A stretch of DNA of 43,430 nucleotides from contig JAGWNY010000025.1 of assembly GCA_028872915.1 (NCBI GenBank), positions 1 to 43,430 of the forward strand, in the 5' to 3' direction. Position numbers and translations under genes: made by a program. Shown piece after piece: positions 1-8,902 of this stretch (within the stretch, counting starts at the first letter, position 1; every line of letters starts with the position of its first letter). The notes under the pieces were generated by a model. It saw nothing but the letters and a program-made list of their open reading frames with translations, was not told the origin of the DNA and ran no database searches. Origin of the DNA: Verrucomicrobiota bacterium. GTDB taxonomy: Bacteria; Verrucomicrobiota; Verrucomicrobiia; Limisphaerales; UBA11358.

Positions 1-2
1 TC

Positions 3-2900
3 GCCGTGCCCGGTTCCTCGACTTTGACCATTACCACGTCTTCCTCCACGCCCACCGGGAGCCATGCCATCCTCGTCACGGGCGTCAGCGGCAGCCTGAC
101 CAATTCAACCTCCGCGACCCTGGTCGTCAATCCGCCCAGCACCTTGCCCCCCGGCTGGACGGATGCCGACATCGGCAGCCCCGCGATTGCCGGTTACGCC
201 AGTTATTCCAGTGGCACATTCACCGTTTCAGGCAGCGGCTCCGATATATGGGGAACATCCGACCAATTCAACTATGCCTGGCAATCCGTCTCCGGCGACC
301 AGACCGTCATTGCCCGGCTTGCTTCCGAAAACGGCACGGCCACCTATGCCAAAGCCGGTGTAATGATCCGTGAAACCACCGCCGCCGATGCCGTGGAAGC
401 CTCCGTTCTGATCACGCCCACCAACGGCATTGCCATGGAAGTCCGGCCTTCGACGGGCGCTTCCACCATCAATATGACCGGCTGGATTACGGGAGTTGTG
501 CCCCCACAATGGGTCAAGATCGTCCGTTCGAGCAACATGTTCACGGGTTATTATTCCGCCGACGGCTCAACTTGGACGCAAATCGCCAACACGAACCTCA
601 CCATGGCCACCAGCGCCACTGCGGGCTTGGCAGTCACATCCCACGACACCGCATCGGCCAACACGGCCACGTTCGACAACGTCAGCATCAGTGGATCATC
701 CCCACCCCCGGATTTCTCATTGTCGGCCTCGCCCGGCAGCCTGACCATCGTCCAGGGCAACAACGGCACAAGCACCATCACGATTAATCCCGTCAATGGC
801 TACAATAACACAGTCAGCCTGTCCGCCTCCGGCCTGCCTTCGGGCGTGACCGCTTCCTTTAATCCCTCCAGCACGACCACAAGCAGCACGCTGACCCTTT
901 CTGCCAGCAGCGGGGCTGCGACGGGAACGATTACTGTCACCATCACCGGCACCGATGGCACCCTGACCCATACCACCACCATCAGCCTGACCATCAATCC
1001 TGCGCCCGACTTCTCCATTACTGCCACTCCATCCTCCCAAACGGTCACCGCCGGCAATGGAACCAGCTACACAACCACCGTTGGCAGCCTCAACGGCTTC
1101 AGCGGCAGCGTCTCCTTGAGCGTCAGCGGCCTGCCGTCCAACGCCAGCGCCAGTTTCAATCCCGCCTCCGTTTCAGGTTCGGGCAATTCCACGCTGACGG
1201 TCAATACCACCACAAGCACGCCATCGGGAACTTATACCCTGACCATTACCGGAACGAGCGGCAGTTTGACGCACTCAACCACCGTGAGTCTCACGGTCAA
1301 TGCTGCTCCGGATTACTCCTTGTCCGCTTCGCCTACCAGCCTGACGGTCACGCAGGGTGCCAACGGCACAAGCACCATCACGGTTAATCCCATCGCCGGC
1401 TACAATAACACAGTCAGCCTGTCGGCCTCCGGCCTGCCTTCGGGCGTGACGGTTTCCTTTAATCCGTCATCCACCACAAGTTCCAGCACCCTGACCTTGA
1501 GCGCCAGCAGCTCTGCTGCGACCGGCTCAGCCACGGTCACCATCACCGGAACCGATGGCACTCTGACACATACCACCACCATCAGCCTGACCGTCAATGC
1601 CGCCAATGGCGGCTTGCCCGCGGGCTGGACGGATGCGGACATCGGCTCGGTGGGCCTGGCCGGCAGCGCTTCCTATAGCGGCGGCACGTTTACTGTGAAT
1701 GGCAGCGGCGCGGACATTTGGGGCACGGTTGATGCCTTCAATTACGCCTACCAATCCGTTTCGGGGGATCAAACTATCATCGCCCGCGTTGCGTCACAGC
1801 AAAACACTTCAAGTTGGGCCAAGAGCGGTGCCATGTTCCGCGATTCCACTGCCGCCAATGGGGCTTATGTGGCCGTTTATGTGACTCCCGCCAACGGCGT
1901 GAGCATGCAAATCCGGCCATCGGACGGTGCCAGCGCCATTGACGTGGCCCGGCAGACCGGATTGACCGCGCCGTATTGGGTGAAGATTGTGCGGTCGGGC
2001 AACACGTTTACGGGATACAGTTCGGCGGACGGTTCGACGTGGACGGAAGTGGCGGCGACGAATGTAACGATGGCCAGCGGCGTGGACGCGGGATTGGCGG
2101 TGTGCGCGCACAACAACGCGGCCCTCAACACCTCCACGTTCGACAACGTGAGCATCACGGGACCAGCCTCGGACTTCTCATTGTCCGCCTCGCCGAGCAG
2201 TCTGACCATCACGCAAGGGGGCAACGGCACAAGCACCGTCACGATTAATCCCGTCAACGGCTACAACAACACAGTCAGCCTGTCGGCCTCCGGTCTGCCT
2301 TCGGGCGTGACAGCTTCGTTTAACCCCTCCAGCACCACCACAAGCAGCACGCTGACCCTTTCAGCCAGCAGCACGGCTGCGACCGGCACGGTCTCGGTGA
2401 CCATCACCGGCACCGATGGCACTCTGACACATACGACGACCATCAGCCTGACGGTCAATGCCTCCGGCGGCGGCAACTTCGCCGGCATCTATCAAATCCA
2501 GAACGAGGCCAGTGGGTTGGTGCTCAACAACCAGGGCAAATTGACCAACGGGTCGCCCATCACGCAGTGGAGTTCGGTGGCCAGTTCCAATCTGGACTGG
2601 CAATTCTTTCCCACCAGCAACGGGTATTACCAGATCAACAGTTGCAAGAGCGCACTGGATGCGGTCGTGCAGAGCGCCTCGACGGCAGCGGGAGCCGGAA
2701 TCATTCAGTGGTCGTTTGGCTCATCCGGGGACGATCAATGGCAGCCGCAAGCGAACAGCGACGGGAGTTACACGTTTGTAAACCTGAAGAGCGGCCTGGT
2801 GCTGGGGGATCCGGGTTCGAGCACGTCCACGAGCACGCAGATGGACCAGGAAACGGTCACCGGCGGCAGCAACCAGAAGTGGAAATTGAATCTGCAATAA
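3..2900 (+). CDS. Secreted Ig-like repeat protein with ricin-type beta-trefoil (5' partial)
   Basis: The frame is open to the left edge, so the N-terminus lies outside the window; the GTG at 6 is only the first internal start. The protein alternates two copies of a DUF1349/LamG-like jelly-roll domain (about nt 145-705 and 1612-2162, each opening GWTDADIG and holding SYSGGTFTV-type strands) with four NEW3/Ig-like Ser/Thr-rich modules. Three of the Ig modules (near 709-1000, 1310-1594 and 2170-2454) are near-identical even in DNA. The C-terminus (nt 2476-2897) is a beta-trefoil with QW-type repeats, the usual fold of ricin-B carbohydrate-binding modules. No catalytic domain is visible in this part. 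It is likely an extracellular or surface carbohydrate-binding protein whose enzymatic part, if any, is upstream. A similar trefoil closes the next gene. Confidence 0.8.
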   Translation, partial: AVPGSSTLTITTSSSTPTGSHAILVTGVSGSLTNSTSATLVVNPPSTLPPGWTDADIGSPAIAGYASYSSGTFTVSGSGSDIWGTSDQFNYAWQSVSGDQTVIARLASENGTATYAKAGVMIRETTAADAVEASVLITPTNGIAMEVRPSTGASTINMTGWITGVVPPQWVKIVRSSNMFTGYYSADGSTWTQIANTNLTMATSATAGLAVTSHDTASANTATFDNVSISGSSPPPDFSLSASPGSLTIVQGNNGTSTITINPVNGYNNTVSLSASGLPSGVTASFNPSSTTTSSTLTLSASSGAATGTITVTITGTDGTLTHTTTISLTINPAPDFSITATPSSQTVTAGNGTSYTTTVGSLNGFSGSVSLSVSGLPSNASASFNPASVSGSGNSTLTVNTTTSTPSGTYTLTITGTSGSLTHSTTVSLTVNAAPDYSLSASPTSLTVTQGANGTSTITVNPIAGYNNTVSLSASGLPSGVTVSFNPSSTTSSSTLTLSASSSAATGSATVTITGTDGTLTHTTTISLTVNAANGGLPAGWTDADIGSVGLAGSASYSGGTFTVNGSGADIWGTVDAFNYAYQSVSGDQTIIARVASQQNTSSWAKSGAMFRDSTAANGAYVAVYVTPANGVSMQIRPSDGASAIDVARQTGLTAPYWVKIVRSGNTFTGYSSADGSTWTEVAATNVTMASGVDAGLAVCAHNNAALNTSTFDNVSITGPASDFSLSASPSSLTITQGGNGTSTVTINPVNGYNNTVSLSASGLPSGVTASFNPSSTTTSSTLTLSASSTAATGTVSVTITGTDGTLTHTTTISLTVNASGGGNFAGIYQIQNEASGLVLNNQGKLTNGSPITQWSSVASSNLDWQFFPTSNGYYQINSCKSALDAVVQSASTAAGAGIIQWSFGSSGDDQWQPQANSDGSYTFVNLKSGLVLGDPGSSTSTSTQMDQETVTGGSNQKWKLNLQ
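709..2454 (+). repeat. Three near-identical ~290-bp Ig-module direct repeats
   Basis: Blocks near 709-1000, 1310-1594 and 2170-2454 share long identical stretches, for example around the codons for GYNNTVSLSASGLPSGVT. They encode copies of one Ig-like module and could recombine to change module number. Confidence 0.7.
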
Positions 2901-2909
2901 GAAAATGAG

Positions 2910-2938
2910 AGCGCGCGGCCGTTGGCCGCGCGCTTTAA
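2910..2938 (+). terminator. Intrinsic terminator after the Ig-repeat/trefoil gene
   Basis: An 11-bp GC-rich stem (2910-2920 with 2924-2934) with a 3-nt loop is followed by a short T run. It starts 10 nt after the stop codon. Confidence 0.8.
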
Positions 2939-3270
2939 CGCTTGGGCTTAAACGTAAAAATGACACTGATGAAAGCTGAGAGCCAGCACAAGCTTTTCCG
3001 AAAAATCACAACGGCCACATCGGGATGCAGCTATGAAGCAAATGCGTGTCGTCTGCGAAAAGATCAGGCCTCTACTTTCCTGCGTGTCACACCAATCAAG
3101 GACATACACGCGCCTGCCTTCTCGTACAAACTTTATATTCTTTCCGTAAAAAAGGTCCTGGAGAGGCTCTCCTGCCACTTGCCGGTTTTACGGGATAGAA
3201 AAATAAAAAACCCATGCACATTATGAAAAAATACAGTCTGCTTGTCCCACTCCACCAAAGAGGTAATAAA
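2939..3270. other. Intergenic region, no gene seen
   Basis: Short open frames here give implausible proteins. A 13-nt palindrome (3160-3172, GGAGAG and CTCTCC around one base) lies about 100 bp upstream of the next gene. The last bases carry its ribosome binding site. Confidence 0.4.
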
Positions 3271-4632
3271 ATGCACTTATCTATGAAAATCCCTGTTATT
3301 CTAACCGGCCTGTCGATTTTTTCGACGATCCAATCCCCCGCGGCTTTGACCGATGGATGGACCGAGATTTTTCCAAATTACCATGTACAGTCTCCCTGGA
3401 ATCTTCCGACATCTGATCGTTTCACCGCCAACAACGGCACGTATACCTGTTGGGTTTACGGCACGGATCAACCGTTCAAGCAGGGTAACACCACCGGCCC
3501 GCGCACAGAAATGCGCTGGGACACCTGGGCCAACCAGAATACCGGCAATCAGTTCGAAGCCGATGCGATGTTCGATCCCGGCACCAGCCACACCTGCATC
3601 CATCAAATCAAGAGCGATACGGGCGGTGAAGCGATCTACTTGCAGGTGAATGAAGCGGGCACGCTTCGCAATGGCACCGGCGCCGACTTTGTTAGCGGCA
3701 TCGCAGGCACCTGGTTCCACATCAACAGCATGTTCAACCCGGCCGGAGGCTTGAAACGTCTGTACTACAACGGTTCGCTGGTAGTTAACAGCACGAGCGG
3801 TTCTTCCTCTCGCGACTGGTACTTCAAGAACGGTGTCTATGATAATGGCATGCCGTCCAACGCCCGCGCCTGGTCGCAATGGAAAAATATCAAGCAGTGG
3901 GTGCAGACGAGTAGCGGTGGCGGCTGCAGTCCCACGCCCATCGTGCCCTACCTGGAGGTCAACGGCGGAAGCTGGCAGCAGACCGACACCGCGACCATTA
4001 CTTCCGGCCAGAGCGTGACCTTTGGTCCGCAGCCCACCACCGGCGGCTCCTGGAGCTGGAGCGGCCCCAACGGCTTTAGCTCGACCTCCCGCCAGGTGAC
4101 CGCCAATAACATCACCAGCAGCGGCAACTACACCGCCACTTACGTCAATTCCTGCGGTGATTCGAGCTCCGACACCTTCGCCATCACCGTCAGCGGCGGC
4201 GGCAGTTTCACCGGCAATTACCAGATACAAAACGTCGCGAGCGGCCTGTCATTGAATGTTGCTGGAAACTCGACATCGAACGGCGGGGCAATCATCCAAT
4301 GGGGATACAGCGGTGCGGCCAATGAATTGTGGACGTTTATACCGACGAGTGGCGGTTATTACCAGATCAACAGCGTCCTTAGCGGTAAAGATGCTGTGGT
4401 GCAAGGCGCGTCCACAGCCAACGGCGCCATGATCATCCAATGGTCGTTCGGTTCTGCCGGTAACGATCAATGGAAGCCGGTGCAGAACAGTGATGGCAGC
4501 TACACGTTCTATAATCTTCACAGTGGTCAGGTGTTGGACAATCCGGCTTCCAGCATGTCTCAGGGCACACAAATGGACCAATGGGGCAACAACAACGGTG
4601 CCAATCAGCATTGGCGCTTGATCAGTCACTAA
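3271..4632 (+). CDS. Secreted polysaccharide-lyase-like protein with Ig-like and beta-trefoil domains
   Basis: I chose the ATG at 3271 because AAAGAGGT sits 6 nt upstream and the first ~25 residues then form a clean signal peptide (MKIPVILTGLSIFSTIQSPA); a longer frame from 3214 has no such support. The protein has 453 residues. Residues ~26-210 form a jelly-roll-like domain with a TGPRTEMRW motif, reminiscent of the arginine-glutamate strand of alginate-lyase-type polysaccharide lyases. Residues ~220-315 form an Ig-like module and ~320-453 a ricin-type beta-trefoil with QINS and IIQWSFGS repeats, close to the trefoil of the preceding protein. It is probably exported to degrade or bind a polysaccharide. 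The lyase assignment is an inference from one motif and overall shape; a non-catalytic LamG-like domain is the alternative. Confidence 0.7.
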   Translation: MHLSMKIPVILTGLSIFSTIQSPAALTDGWTEIFPNYHVQSPWNLPTSDRFTANNGTYTCWVYGTDQPFKQGNTTGPRTEMRWDTWANQNTGNQFEADAMFDPGTSHTCIHQIKSDTGGEAIYLQVNEAGTLRNGTGADFVSGIAGTWFHINSMFNPAGGLKRLYYNGSLVVNSTSGSSSRDWYFKNGVYDNGMPSNARAWSQWKNIKQWVQTSSGGGCSPTPIVPYLEVNGGSWQQTDTATITSGQSVTFGPQPTTGGSWSWSGPNGFSSTSRQVTANNITSSGNYTATYVNSCGDSSSDTFAITVSGGGSFTGNYQIQNVASGLSLNVAGNSTSNGGAIIQWGYSGAANELWTFIPTSGGYYQINSVLSGKDAVVQGASTANGAMIIQWSFGSAGNDQWKPVQNSDGSYTFYNLHSGQVLDNPASSMSQGTQMDQWGNNNGANQHWRLISH

Positions 4633-4653
4633 CGCGAGAATTTGACAAAGCGC

Positions 4654-4686
4654 ACGCGCGGCTGGTCTCCCCGGCCGCGCGTTTTA
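4654..4686 (+). terminator. Intrinsic terminator after the lyase-like gene
   Basis: A stem of 4654-4662 with 4674-4682, extendable inward by three pairs including one G-T, is followed by TTTT. It lies 20 nt after the stop and resembles the terminator at 2910 in sequence, including a shared TTTAACGC tail. Confidence 0.8.
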
Positions 4687-4689
4687 ACG

Positions 4690-4946
4690 CGATGTTTGGA
4701 AAAATGGCGATGAAACCGTAAGCGTCACGCGTAGCACCACGGAAACGAACAAGAAAAAACTCTGAGGATGAAACCTTTTACTTAGCGATTTGGGCCGGGC
4801 TGGAGCCGTCAATCGCAGTCAGCGCCACCGCTATCGCGCGCAACTCGGCTTCGCTCCGCCGCACCTCGCGCGTTCACGCCATAATATTTTTTACTTCGGC
4901 GTTGACAATTGCTCTCATATATAGACGCGTATAAATAATTCGACAT
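4690..4946. other. Intergenic region, no gene seen
   Basis: No credible coding frame. An AT-rich stretch near 4880-4945 contains a TTGACA but no well-spaced -10 box. Confidence 0.35.
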
Positions 4947-5306
4947 GTGGCGGCGAGGGTGGCATGCTTCAGCCATATGCGACCGGTATTTGCCCGAGGC
5001 AACCAACGAACGGCGGAACTATTGCTGGAGATGCGGACCCAGGCGGCTAACGATGGCCAACCGCGCGTGGCTCAGCGATTTCATGGGATCGCCTTAAGCA
5101 TTGAGGGCAGAACGGTCAGCGAGATTGCTCGCGTTCTGAATGTCCACCGCACCTCGGTGCCGCTGTGGATTGAACATTGGAACCAACATCAAGAGCGAGG
5201 TTTACTGGAAGGACACCGCAGCGGACGCCCCGGCGAATTAACGGCGCGCCAGTGCCAGAACTTTCCAACGTGTGTTCACGGGGGCTTGTTCTTTAGACGA
5301 CCGTAA
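4947..5306 (+). pseudogene. IS630-family transposase remnant (N-terminal helix-turn-helix only)
   Basis: A 119-residue frame (GTG 4947, alternative ATG 4977) matches the N-terminal DNA-binding part of IS630-type transposases. It has the helix-turn-helix core IALSIEGRTVSEIARVLNVHRTSV, the WIEHWNQHQERGLLEG linker and the SGRPGELTARQ signature. After that signature the sequence changes abruptly to unrelated residues and stops. The DDE catalytic domain, normally another ~200 residues, is absent, so this is a dead fragment. No terminal repeats were recognised. Confidence 0.7.
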
Positions 5307-5687
5307 AAGTTTTGACACGTCGAAGCCACGACACAAGCACAAGTTTGAAAATTTTTCGAGTCGCGCTTTGTTTGGGCGAATCGAGTTTGGCCACGGCTTG
5401 CAAATCCCTCCAATGGCCCGTAAAACATTTTTTGAAAGGACGATGACAAGAAAATTCATCGTTTTCCAAAATCCGCCGTGACCAAAGCGCGGTTTGCTTC
5501 GGTCCACACGCTGTCCGTCGCCCTGTTTCCCTTCGCCGATGCCCGTTCTGTTTCGCAAATCCGCACGCTCGTCACCGGCGGCATTTGCATTGAGCGCAGG
5601 AGCGGCGGGCTTCCCTCTGCGGCTCGACGGCGGGACGTTTCGCTCCGGCTGCGATTTGTCAAACGCTCCTCTCCGTCTCCACTCCAC
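5307..5687. other. Intergenic region, no gene seen
   Basis: Several open frames cross this stretch on both strands, but all have Arg/Ser/Pro-rich shadow-like translations. Nothing I can name. Confidence 0.35.
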
Positions 5688-6425
5688 TTATGGCGCACGG
5701 CGATGCAATTCGTGTCTCGCTGACGCGCGTGCCACAAGCGGTGCGATGCGAAGGCGAATCCGCTTATTGCGGACGGATGCCGTATGACGGCCCGTCCGGC
5801 GAGCCACTTCTGCGTCCGTGAAACGGCCAAGCAAACGCAATTCCGATTCTGTCCACCGTTTGGGAGTCTTGATGAAACGGACATTCGTAATTTCCAAACG
5901 GCGTGTGCGAACACTCAACACGCTCCGGCCAAGTTTGTCCGCCACTGCCTTGTCCCGCATTTTTCCCAGCAGCCGGTCTTGCGCCGGTGTCCAGGGACGC
6001 CTGCCTTCCCAACATTGGGCGATGCCAAGCGAGTGCCGTTTGAGTTGAACCGCATACCGCGTCCGGCCCAGCATCCGCGCCACGACCGGATCAGGTCGTT
6101 TGCCGAGCAACTCCATTTCGCGTGTTGACCAGCGAGTTCGTTGCGGTGCAAAAATGCGAATGCCGAGCGATTCCCGCCTTGCCGCAATCGCGGCCGGGCT
6201 GCGGTGCAACCATTTGGCCAGTTGTTCATCTCGCATCCGTCCGAGCAAACGGGTTTCGTAATCCGTCCACCGCTCCCGATGTGAAATATTCGAGCGCCGT
6301 CGGCGATGCAGATTCAGCAGCCGATATGATTGACGCAGAATCCGGGCAATTTCTCGATCCGACTTCGCGCGAATCAACTCGCGAATTGCAATCTTTTCAG
6401 CGGTTGACAGCGACTTCGATCGCAT
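5688..6425 (-). CDS. Tandem SANT/Myb-like repeat protein
   Basis: A basic 245-residue protein. Residues ~1-40 look like a homeodomain-like helix-turn-helix (TAEKIAIRELIRAKSDREIA). It is followed by four tandem ~45-residue repeats of the type W(T/S)..E..LLG...D..VA..LGR....V..KR..L.I, opening at ERWTDYE, TRWSTRE, RPWTPAQ and KRWTESE. Each repeat has the tryptophan-first helix pattern of SANT/Myb or homeodomain-like DNA-binding units. Proteins with this repeat style are common in Verrucomicrobiota accessory DNA but I know of no demonstrated function. The start at 6425 has a purine-rich AAGAAGGG upstream. It is probably a sequence-specific DNA-binding protein; no catalytic motif is seen. Confidence 0.65.
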   Translation of the reverse strand: MRSKSLSTAEKIAIRELIRAKSDREIARILRQSYRLLNLHRRRRSNISHRERWTDYETRLLGRMRDEQLAKWLHRSPAAIAARRESLGIRIFAPQRTRWSTREMELLGKRPDPVVARMLGRTRYAVQLKRHSLGIAQCWEGRRPWTPAQDRLLGKMRDKAVADKLGRSVLSVRTRRLEITNVRFIKTPKRWTESELRLLGRFTDAEVARRTGRHTASVRNKRIRLRIAPLVARASARHELHRRAP

Positions 6426-6729
6426 TTCCCTTCTTCATAGCGGAAACCCGCCCATCATGCAACGTAAGGCTGACCAGTTGTTCATCATTCGGCATTGATT
6501 TTTGTCGTGTTCAGTCGCCGGCTTTCCGCGCTTCCGTTTGCTTCGCTGCAATTTCGCGCCACGAGGCAAATCGCTGTTGAGTGCGCGCCTCGTGTCACTG
6601 CATTGCTGGCCGCTTCGCCGCCCGCCAGCACGGAAATCCGGCTCTTTGCGTTTCGTTCGGAGCAGTCTTGCTCTCCCACAGCAGAGGCGAAGAGAGCAAT
6701 CCCGCTCCTTCAAAAACGAAACGCAAAAT

Positions 6730-7257
6730 ATGAACACGACAGAAAACTTCGTCTCAACGCCTCAAGTGCAGAACAACATCGTCAAGCCAATCAAATTTCC
6801 ACCGCAGCCGCAGGAATGGAAAATTGTTTCATTGCGGGAATGCCCGACACCCGCCGACATCCAACAGTGTGAGACACCGGAACAGGCAGACGCCTATTGG
6901 AAAATGCACATCACGAATCATCCGTATTTCAATTCTGAAAGTGAATGCCTAGTGGTTTTAATCCTCAATACACGCCGTAAAATCAAAGGTCACTATTTCG
7001 TATCAGTCGGAACGATGGACACCATTTTGGTTCATCCGAGGGAAGTGTTCAGGTTGGCAATCATGGCAAGCGCACACGCCATTGTTCTCATGCACAATCA
7101 TCCGAGCGGCGAATCAGCGCCATCCGAGGCGGACATTAAGGTCACCCGTGATCTCATCCGAGCAGGTCAGTTGCTAAAAATTGAAGTGATTGACCATGTG
7201 GTCGTCGGCAGTGGCAATCGCTCATCGCTCCGGGAAATGGGAGCCTTCGCGTATTAA
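6730..7257 (+). CDS. RadC-type JAB/MPN domain protein
   Basis: A 175-residue protein. Residues ~65-172 form a RadC-like JAB1/MPN metalloprotease fold with the full metal site HNHPSG followed by the downstream Asp in SEADIKVTRDL (H-x-H plus D). Catalytic motifs for DNA repair are absent, and RadC paralogues of this size are typical passengers of integrative elements and plasmids. The frame is open further upstream to 6502, but that extension is Arg/Ser/Leu-rich shadow-like sequence, so the ATG at 6730 was preferred; the ribosome site is weak. A strong terminator follows 17 bp after the stop. Role unknown; the Zn site appears intact. Confidence 0.75.
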   Translation: MNTTENFVSTPQVQNNIVKPIKFPPQPQEWKIVSLRECPTPADIQQCETPEQADAYWKMHITNHPYFNSESECLVVLILNTRRKIKGHYFVSVGTMDTILVHPREVFRLAIMASAHAIVLMHNHPSGESAPSEADIKVTRDLIRAGQLLKIEVIDHVVVGSGNRSSLREMGAFAY

Positions 7258-7274
7258 AAAATTTTCTCCTTCAC

Positions 7275-7301
7275 ATCTTCGCCAGTGGCGGAGATTTTTT
7301 T
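7275..7301 (+). terminator. Intrinsic terminator of the RadC-type gene
   Basis: A 9-bp stem (7275-7283 with 7287-7295, one G-T pair) with loop AGT, directly followed by seven T residues. Confidence 0.8.
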
Positions 7302-7347
7302 GACACCCGCATTTGAGCACCAGCAGCCCTTTCAGCATACCGGGAAT

Positions 7348-7560
7348 TCAAAACTCGTCGGGAAAAATATCCTTCAGCCGGATTTTCAATTTTTCCAAAA
7401 TTGTCTCCAATTTGTCGAGGGTGAGATGGTGTTCGCCGTGCTCAATGCGAAAAAGCGTCTGATGAGAGATGCCGGTTTTCCTGGCGAATTGGGCGTAAGA
7501 AAACCCTCCGCGCTCCTTCCGCAGGAATCTCGCCAGTTGCCGATCCAGATTGTGCCGCAC
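7348..7560 (-). CDS. XRE-family helix-turn-helix regulator (70 aa)
   Basis: A small Cro/CI-type protein starting at GTG 7560; the frame is blocked upstream by a TAA with no other start. The helix-turn-helix lies at residues ~20-42 (FSYAQFARKTGISHQTLFRIE), followed by a typical third helix and the DIFPDEF end. It shares strand and context with the XRE genes at 7687 and 8324, and together they look like regulators of mobile-element genes. Its target is not evident. Confidence 0.7.
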   Translation of the reverse strand: MRHNLDRQLARFLRKERGGFSYAQFARKTGISHQTLFRIEHGEHHLTLDKLETILEKLKIRLKDIFPDEF

Positions 7561-7686
7561 ATCTCGAAAAATGACAGAAAGCGCGTCACGTATGCGTTAT
7601 GATTTTGCTTTACAATGCGACGACCTCCTTGTAAAACCTGCCAGAATATGGCTGAATTTCACTCCGCCCGCCGCCACGCCCCGAAG

Positions 7687-7938
7687 CTATTTCGCCGGTT
7701 TCGAAAGCTCCCGGCGGGCCCGTTTCATGATTTCCTCAAAATCCACGTTCATCGCTTCGGCAATTCGCAACACAGTTTCCAACGTGGGATTTCGTTCGCC
7801 ATTCTCGACGTAGGCAATCATCTGAGGCGAAAGGCCGGAGTGCTGCGCGATGAAGTATTTGGACAATTTACGCCGTTGACGCTCTTTTTGAAGCATGGCA
7901 ATGGCTTTCACACAAAGTGCCTGGGCTTTTCGGCTCAC
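7687..7938 (-). CDS. XRE-family helix-turn-helix regulator (83 aa)
   Basis: A Cro/CI-type protein with a helix-turn-helix at residues ~24-48 (LSKYFIAQHSGLSPQMIAYVENG), then NPTLETVLRIAEAMNVDFEE and a basic tail. It starts at GTG 7938 and is divergent from the small gene at 8042. The intergenic DNA holds a perfect 10-bp palindrome overlapping a plausible promoter for this gene, as expected for autoregulation. Confidence 0.75.
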   Translation of the reverse strand: MSRKAQALCVKAIAMLQKERQRRKLSKYFIAQHSGLSPQMIAYVENGERNPTLETVLRIAEAMNVDFEEIMKRARRELSKPAK

Positions 7939-7977
7939 TTCTCATTTTTACAGGAGAAAACGGTTGACCACATATAT

Positions 7978-7987
7978 CACTATAGTG
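7978..7987. promoter_or_regulatory. Palindrome CACTATAGTG in a divergent promoter
   Basis: A perfect 10-bp palindrome about 40 bp upstream of the XRE start at 7938 and 55 bp upstream of the gene at 8042. On the minus strand a TTGATA lies just upstream and the palindrome would sit between the -35 and -10 boxes. It is a candidate XRE operator. Confidence 0.4.
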
Positions 7988-8041
7988 GAATATCAAGATT
8001 AAATGGCGGCAATTGTTAATTAAAAGCAAGAATTTCAACGA

Positions 8042-8260
8042 ATGAAACCGGACGTCGTCATGAAAGCAGGCCGGCAAACGATCTTGTTCCGGCCGCAGAA
8101 TCACGAGGCCTCGCAGTGGCTGCATCAGCGTTGCGGTCTGGATGCCGAAAACATCCGAGGCGACACGGAAATCAGGGTTCACCCCGAGGAATGCGAAAGA
8201 ATCATCGCCGAGTTGAAGGCGGCGGGTTTTGCCGTCGCCAGCGAAAGGGACGCATTATGA
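8042..8260 (+). CDS. Small conserved-looking protein of unknown function
   Basis: A 72-residue protein with balanced composition (QWLHQRCGL, EIRVHPEECERIIAELKAAG), which argues for real coding. It has an alpha/beta look with a C-terminal helix EECERIIAELKAAGF. An alternative start is the ATG at 8060. There is no clear ribosome binding site and no family was recognised. It is divergent from the XRE gene at 7687-7938 and may be under its control. Confidence 0.5.
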   Translation: MKPDVVMKAGRQTILFRPQNHEASQWLHQRCGLDAENIRGDTEIRVHPEECERIIAELKAAGFAVASERDAL

Positions 8261-8323
8261 TGACAGCCAATCAAATATCGCGAGATGCGCGGGCGCAATT
8301 GATTTTCCAAGCGAACGGCCAAG

Positions 8324-8629
8324 TCATGGTTCGGCGCGCGTGGGAAAGATTGACAGACGGCGGCCCCCTTGGAAGGCGGGACCGATTTCTTTCAGAGGCA
8401 TTTGTTTGGGGAACAGATCGCGCAAATCAATGCGAAGCACTTTTGCCAGAAAAAATAATTCACAATCCGGGACACGGCGCAGCCCCAATTCGAGCTTGGC
8501 CAGTGAATGCCGGCTTATTGACCAGCCCAACAATTGCAGTTTCCTGGCCATTGCATCCTGAGACCAGCCGCGATTATCGCGCCACTTGCGCACCTGCGGG
8601 CCGACCAAGTTCAGTCCGGTCTTCATCAC
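8324..8629 (-). CDS. XRE-family helix-turn-helix regulator (101 aa)
   Basis: Residues ~9-65 form a Cro/CI-type domain (VRKWRDNRGWSQDAMARKL, then SISRHSLAKLELGLRRVPD and a FLAKVLRIDLRDLFP ending). The last ~25 residues are basic and unstructured-looking. It is the third XRE protein within 1.3 kb on this strand. A 13-nt palindrome lies 18 bp upstream of its start and may be its operator. Confidence 0.7.
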   Translation of the reverse strand: MMKTGLNLVGPQVRKWRDNRGWSQDAMARKLQLLGWSISRHSLAKLELGLRRVPDCELFFLAKVLRIDLRDLFPKQMPLKEIGPAFQGGRRLSIFPTRAEP

Positions 8630-8647
8630 CTGGCGGCAAGGTAACGG

Positions 8648-8660
8648 TTCCCGGCGGGAA
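8648..8660. promoter_or_regulatory. Palindrome TTCCCGGCGGGAA upstream of an XRE gene
   Basis: A perfect 6+6 inverted repeat around one base, 18 bp upstream of the XRE start at 8629. It is a candidate autoregulatory operator. Confidence 0.35.
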
Positions 8661-8902
8661 AAATTGTTTCCCAGGTGAGCACAACAAATTCGGGAATAAC
8701 GCTTGCCATCGCTTTGCGCGCGGCGTTATAAATGCGCCGGGCACATCAGAAAGCGAAACGATGAACAATTGCTTTCCAGGAATCCAAAACGAACGACGGT
8801 TAACATTCGTCCGAATCCGGCATTTATTATCCCCAACGAACACGCCGGGAATCGCCTTCAATGAAAACGCCGCGGACAACCCCATGAAGCAGTCAACCCC
8901 CC

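Noticed and set aside
3301-4230. A 309-codon open frame on the minus strand
   Set aside because: It is antisense to the lyase-like gene, Ala/Gly/Arg-rich, with no domain or start signal.
4900-4945. A TTGACA motif as a promoter for the IS630 remnant
   Set aside because: No -10 box at 16-18 bp spacing; the nearest TATAAA is 22 bp away.
5238-5687. A 149-codon minus-strand frame
   Set aside because: Arg/Ser/Pro/Asn-rich translation with no domain; treated as non-coding.
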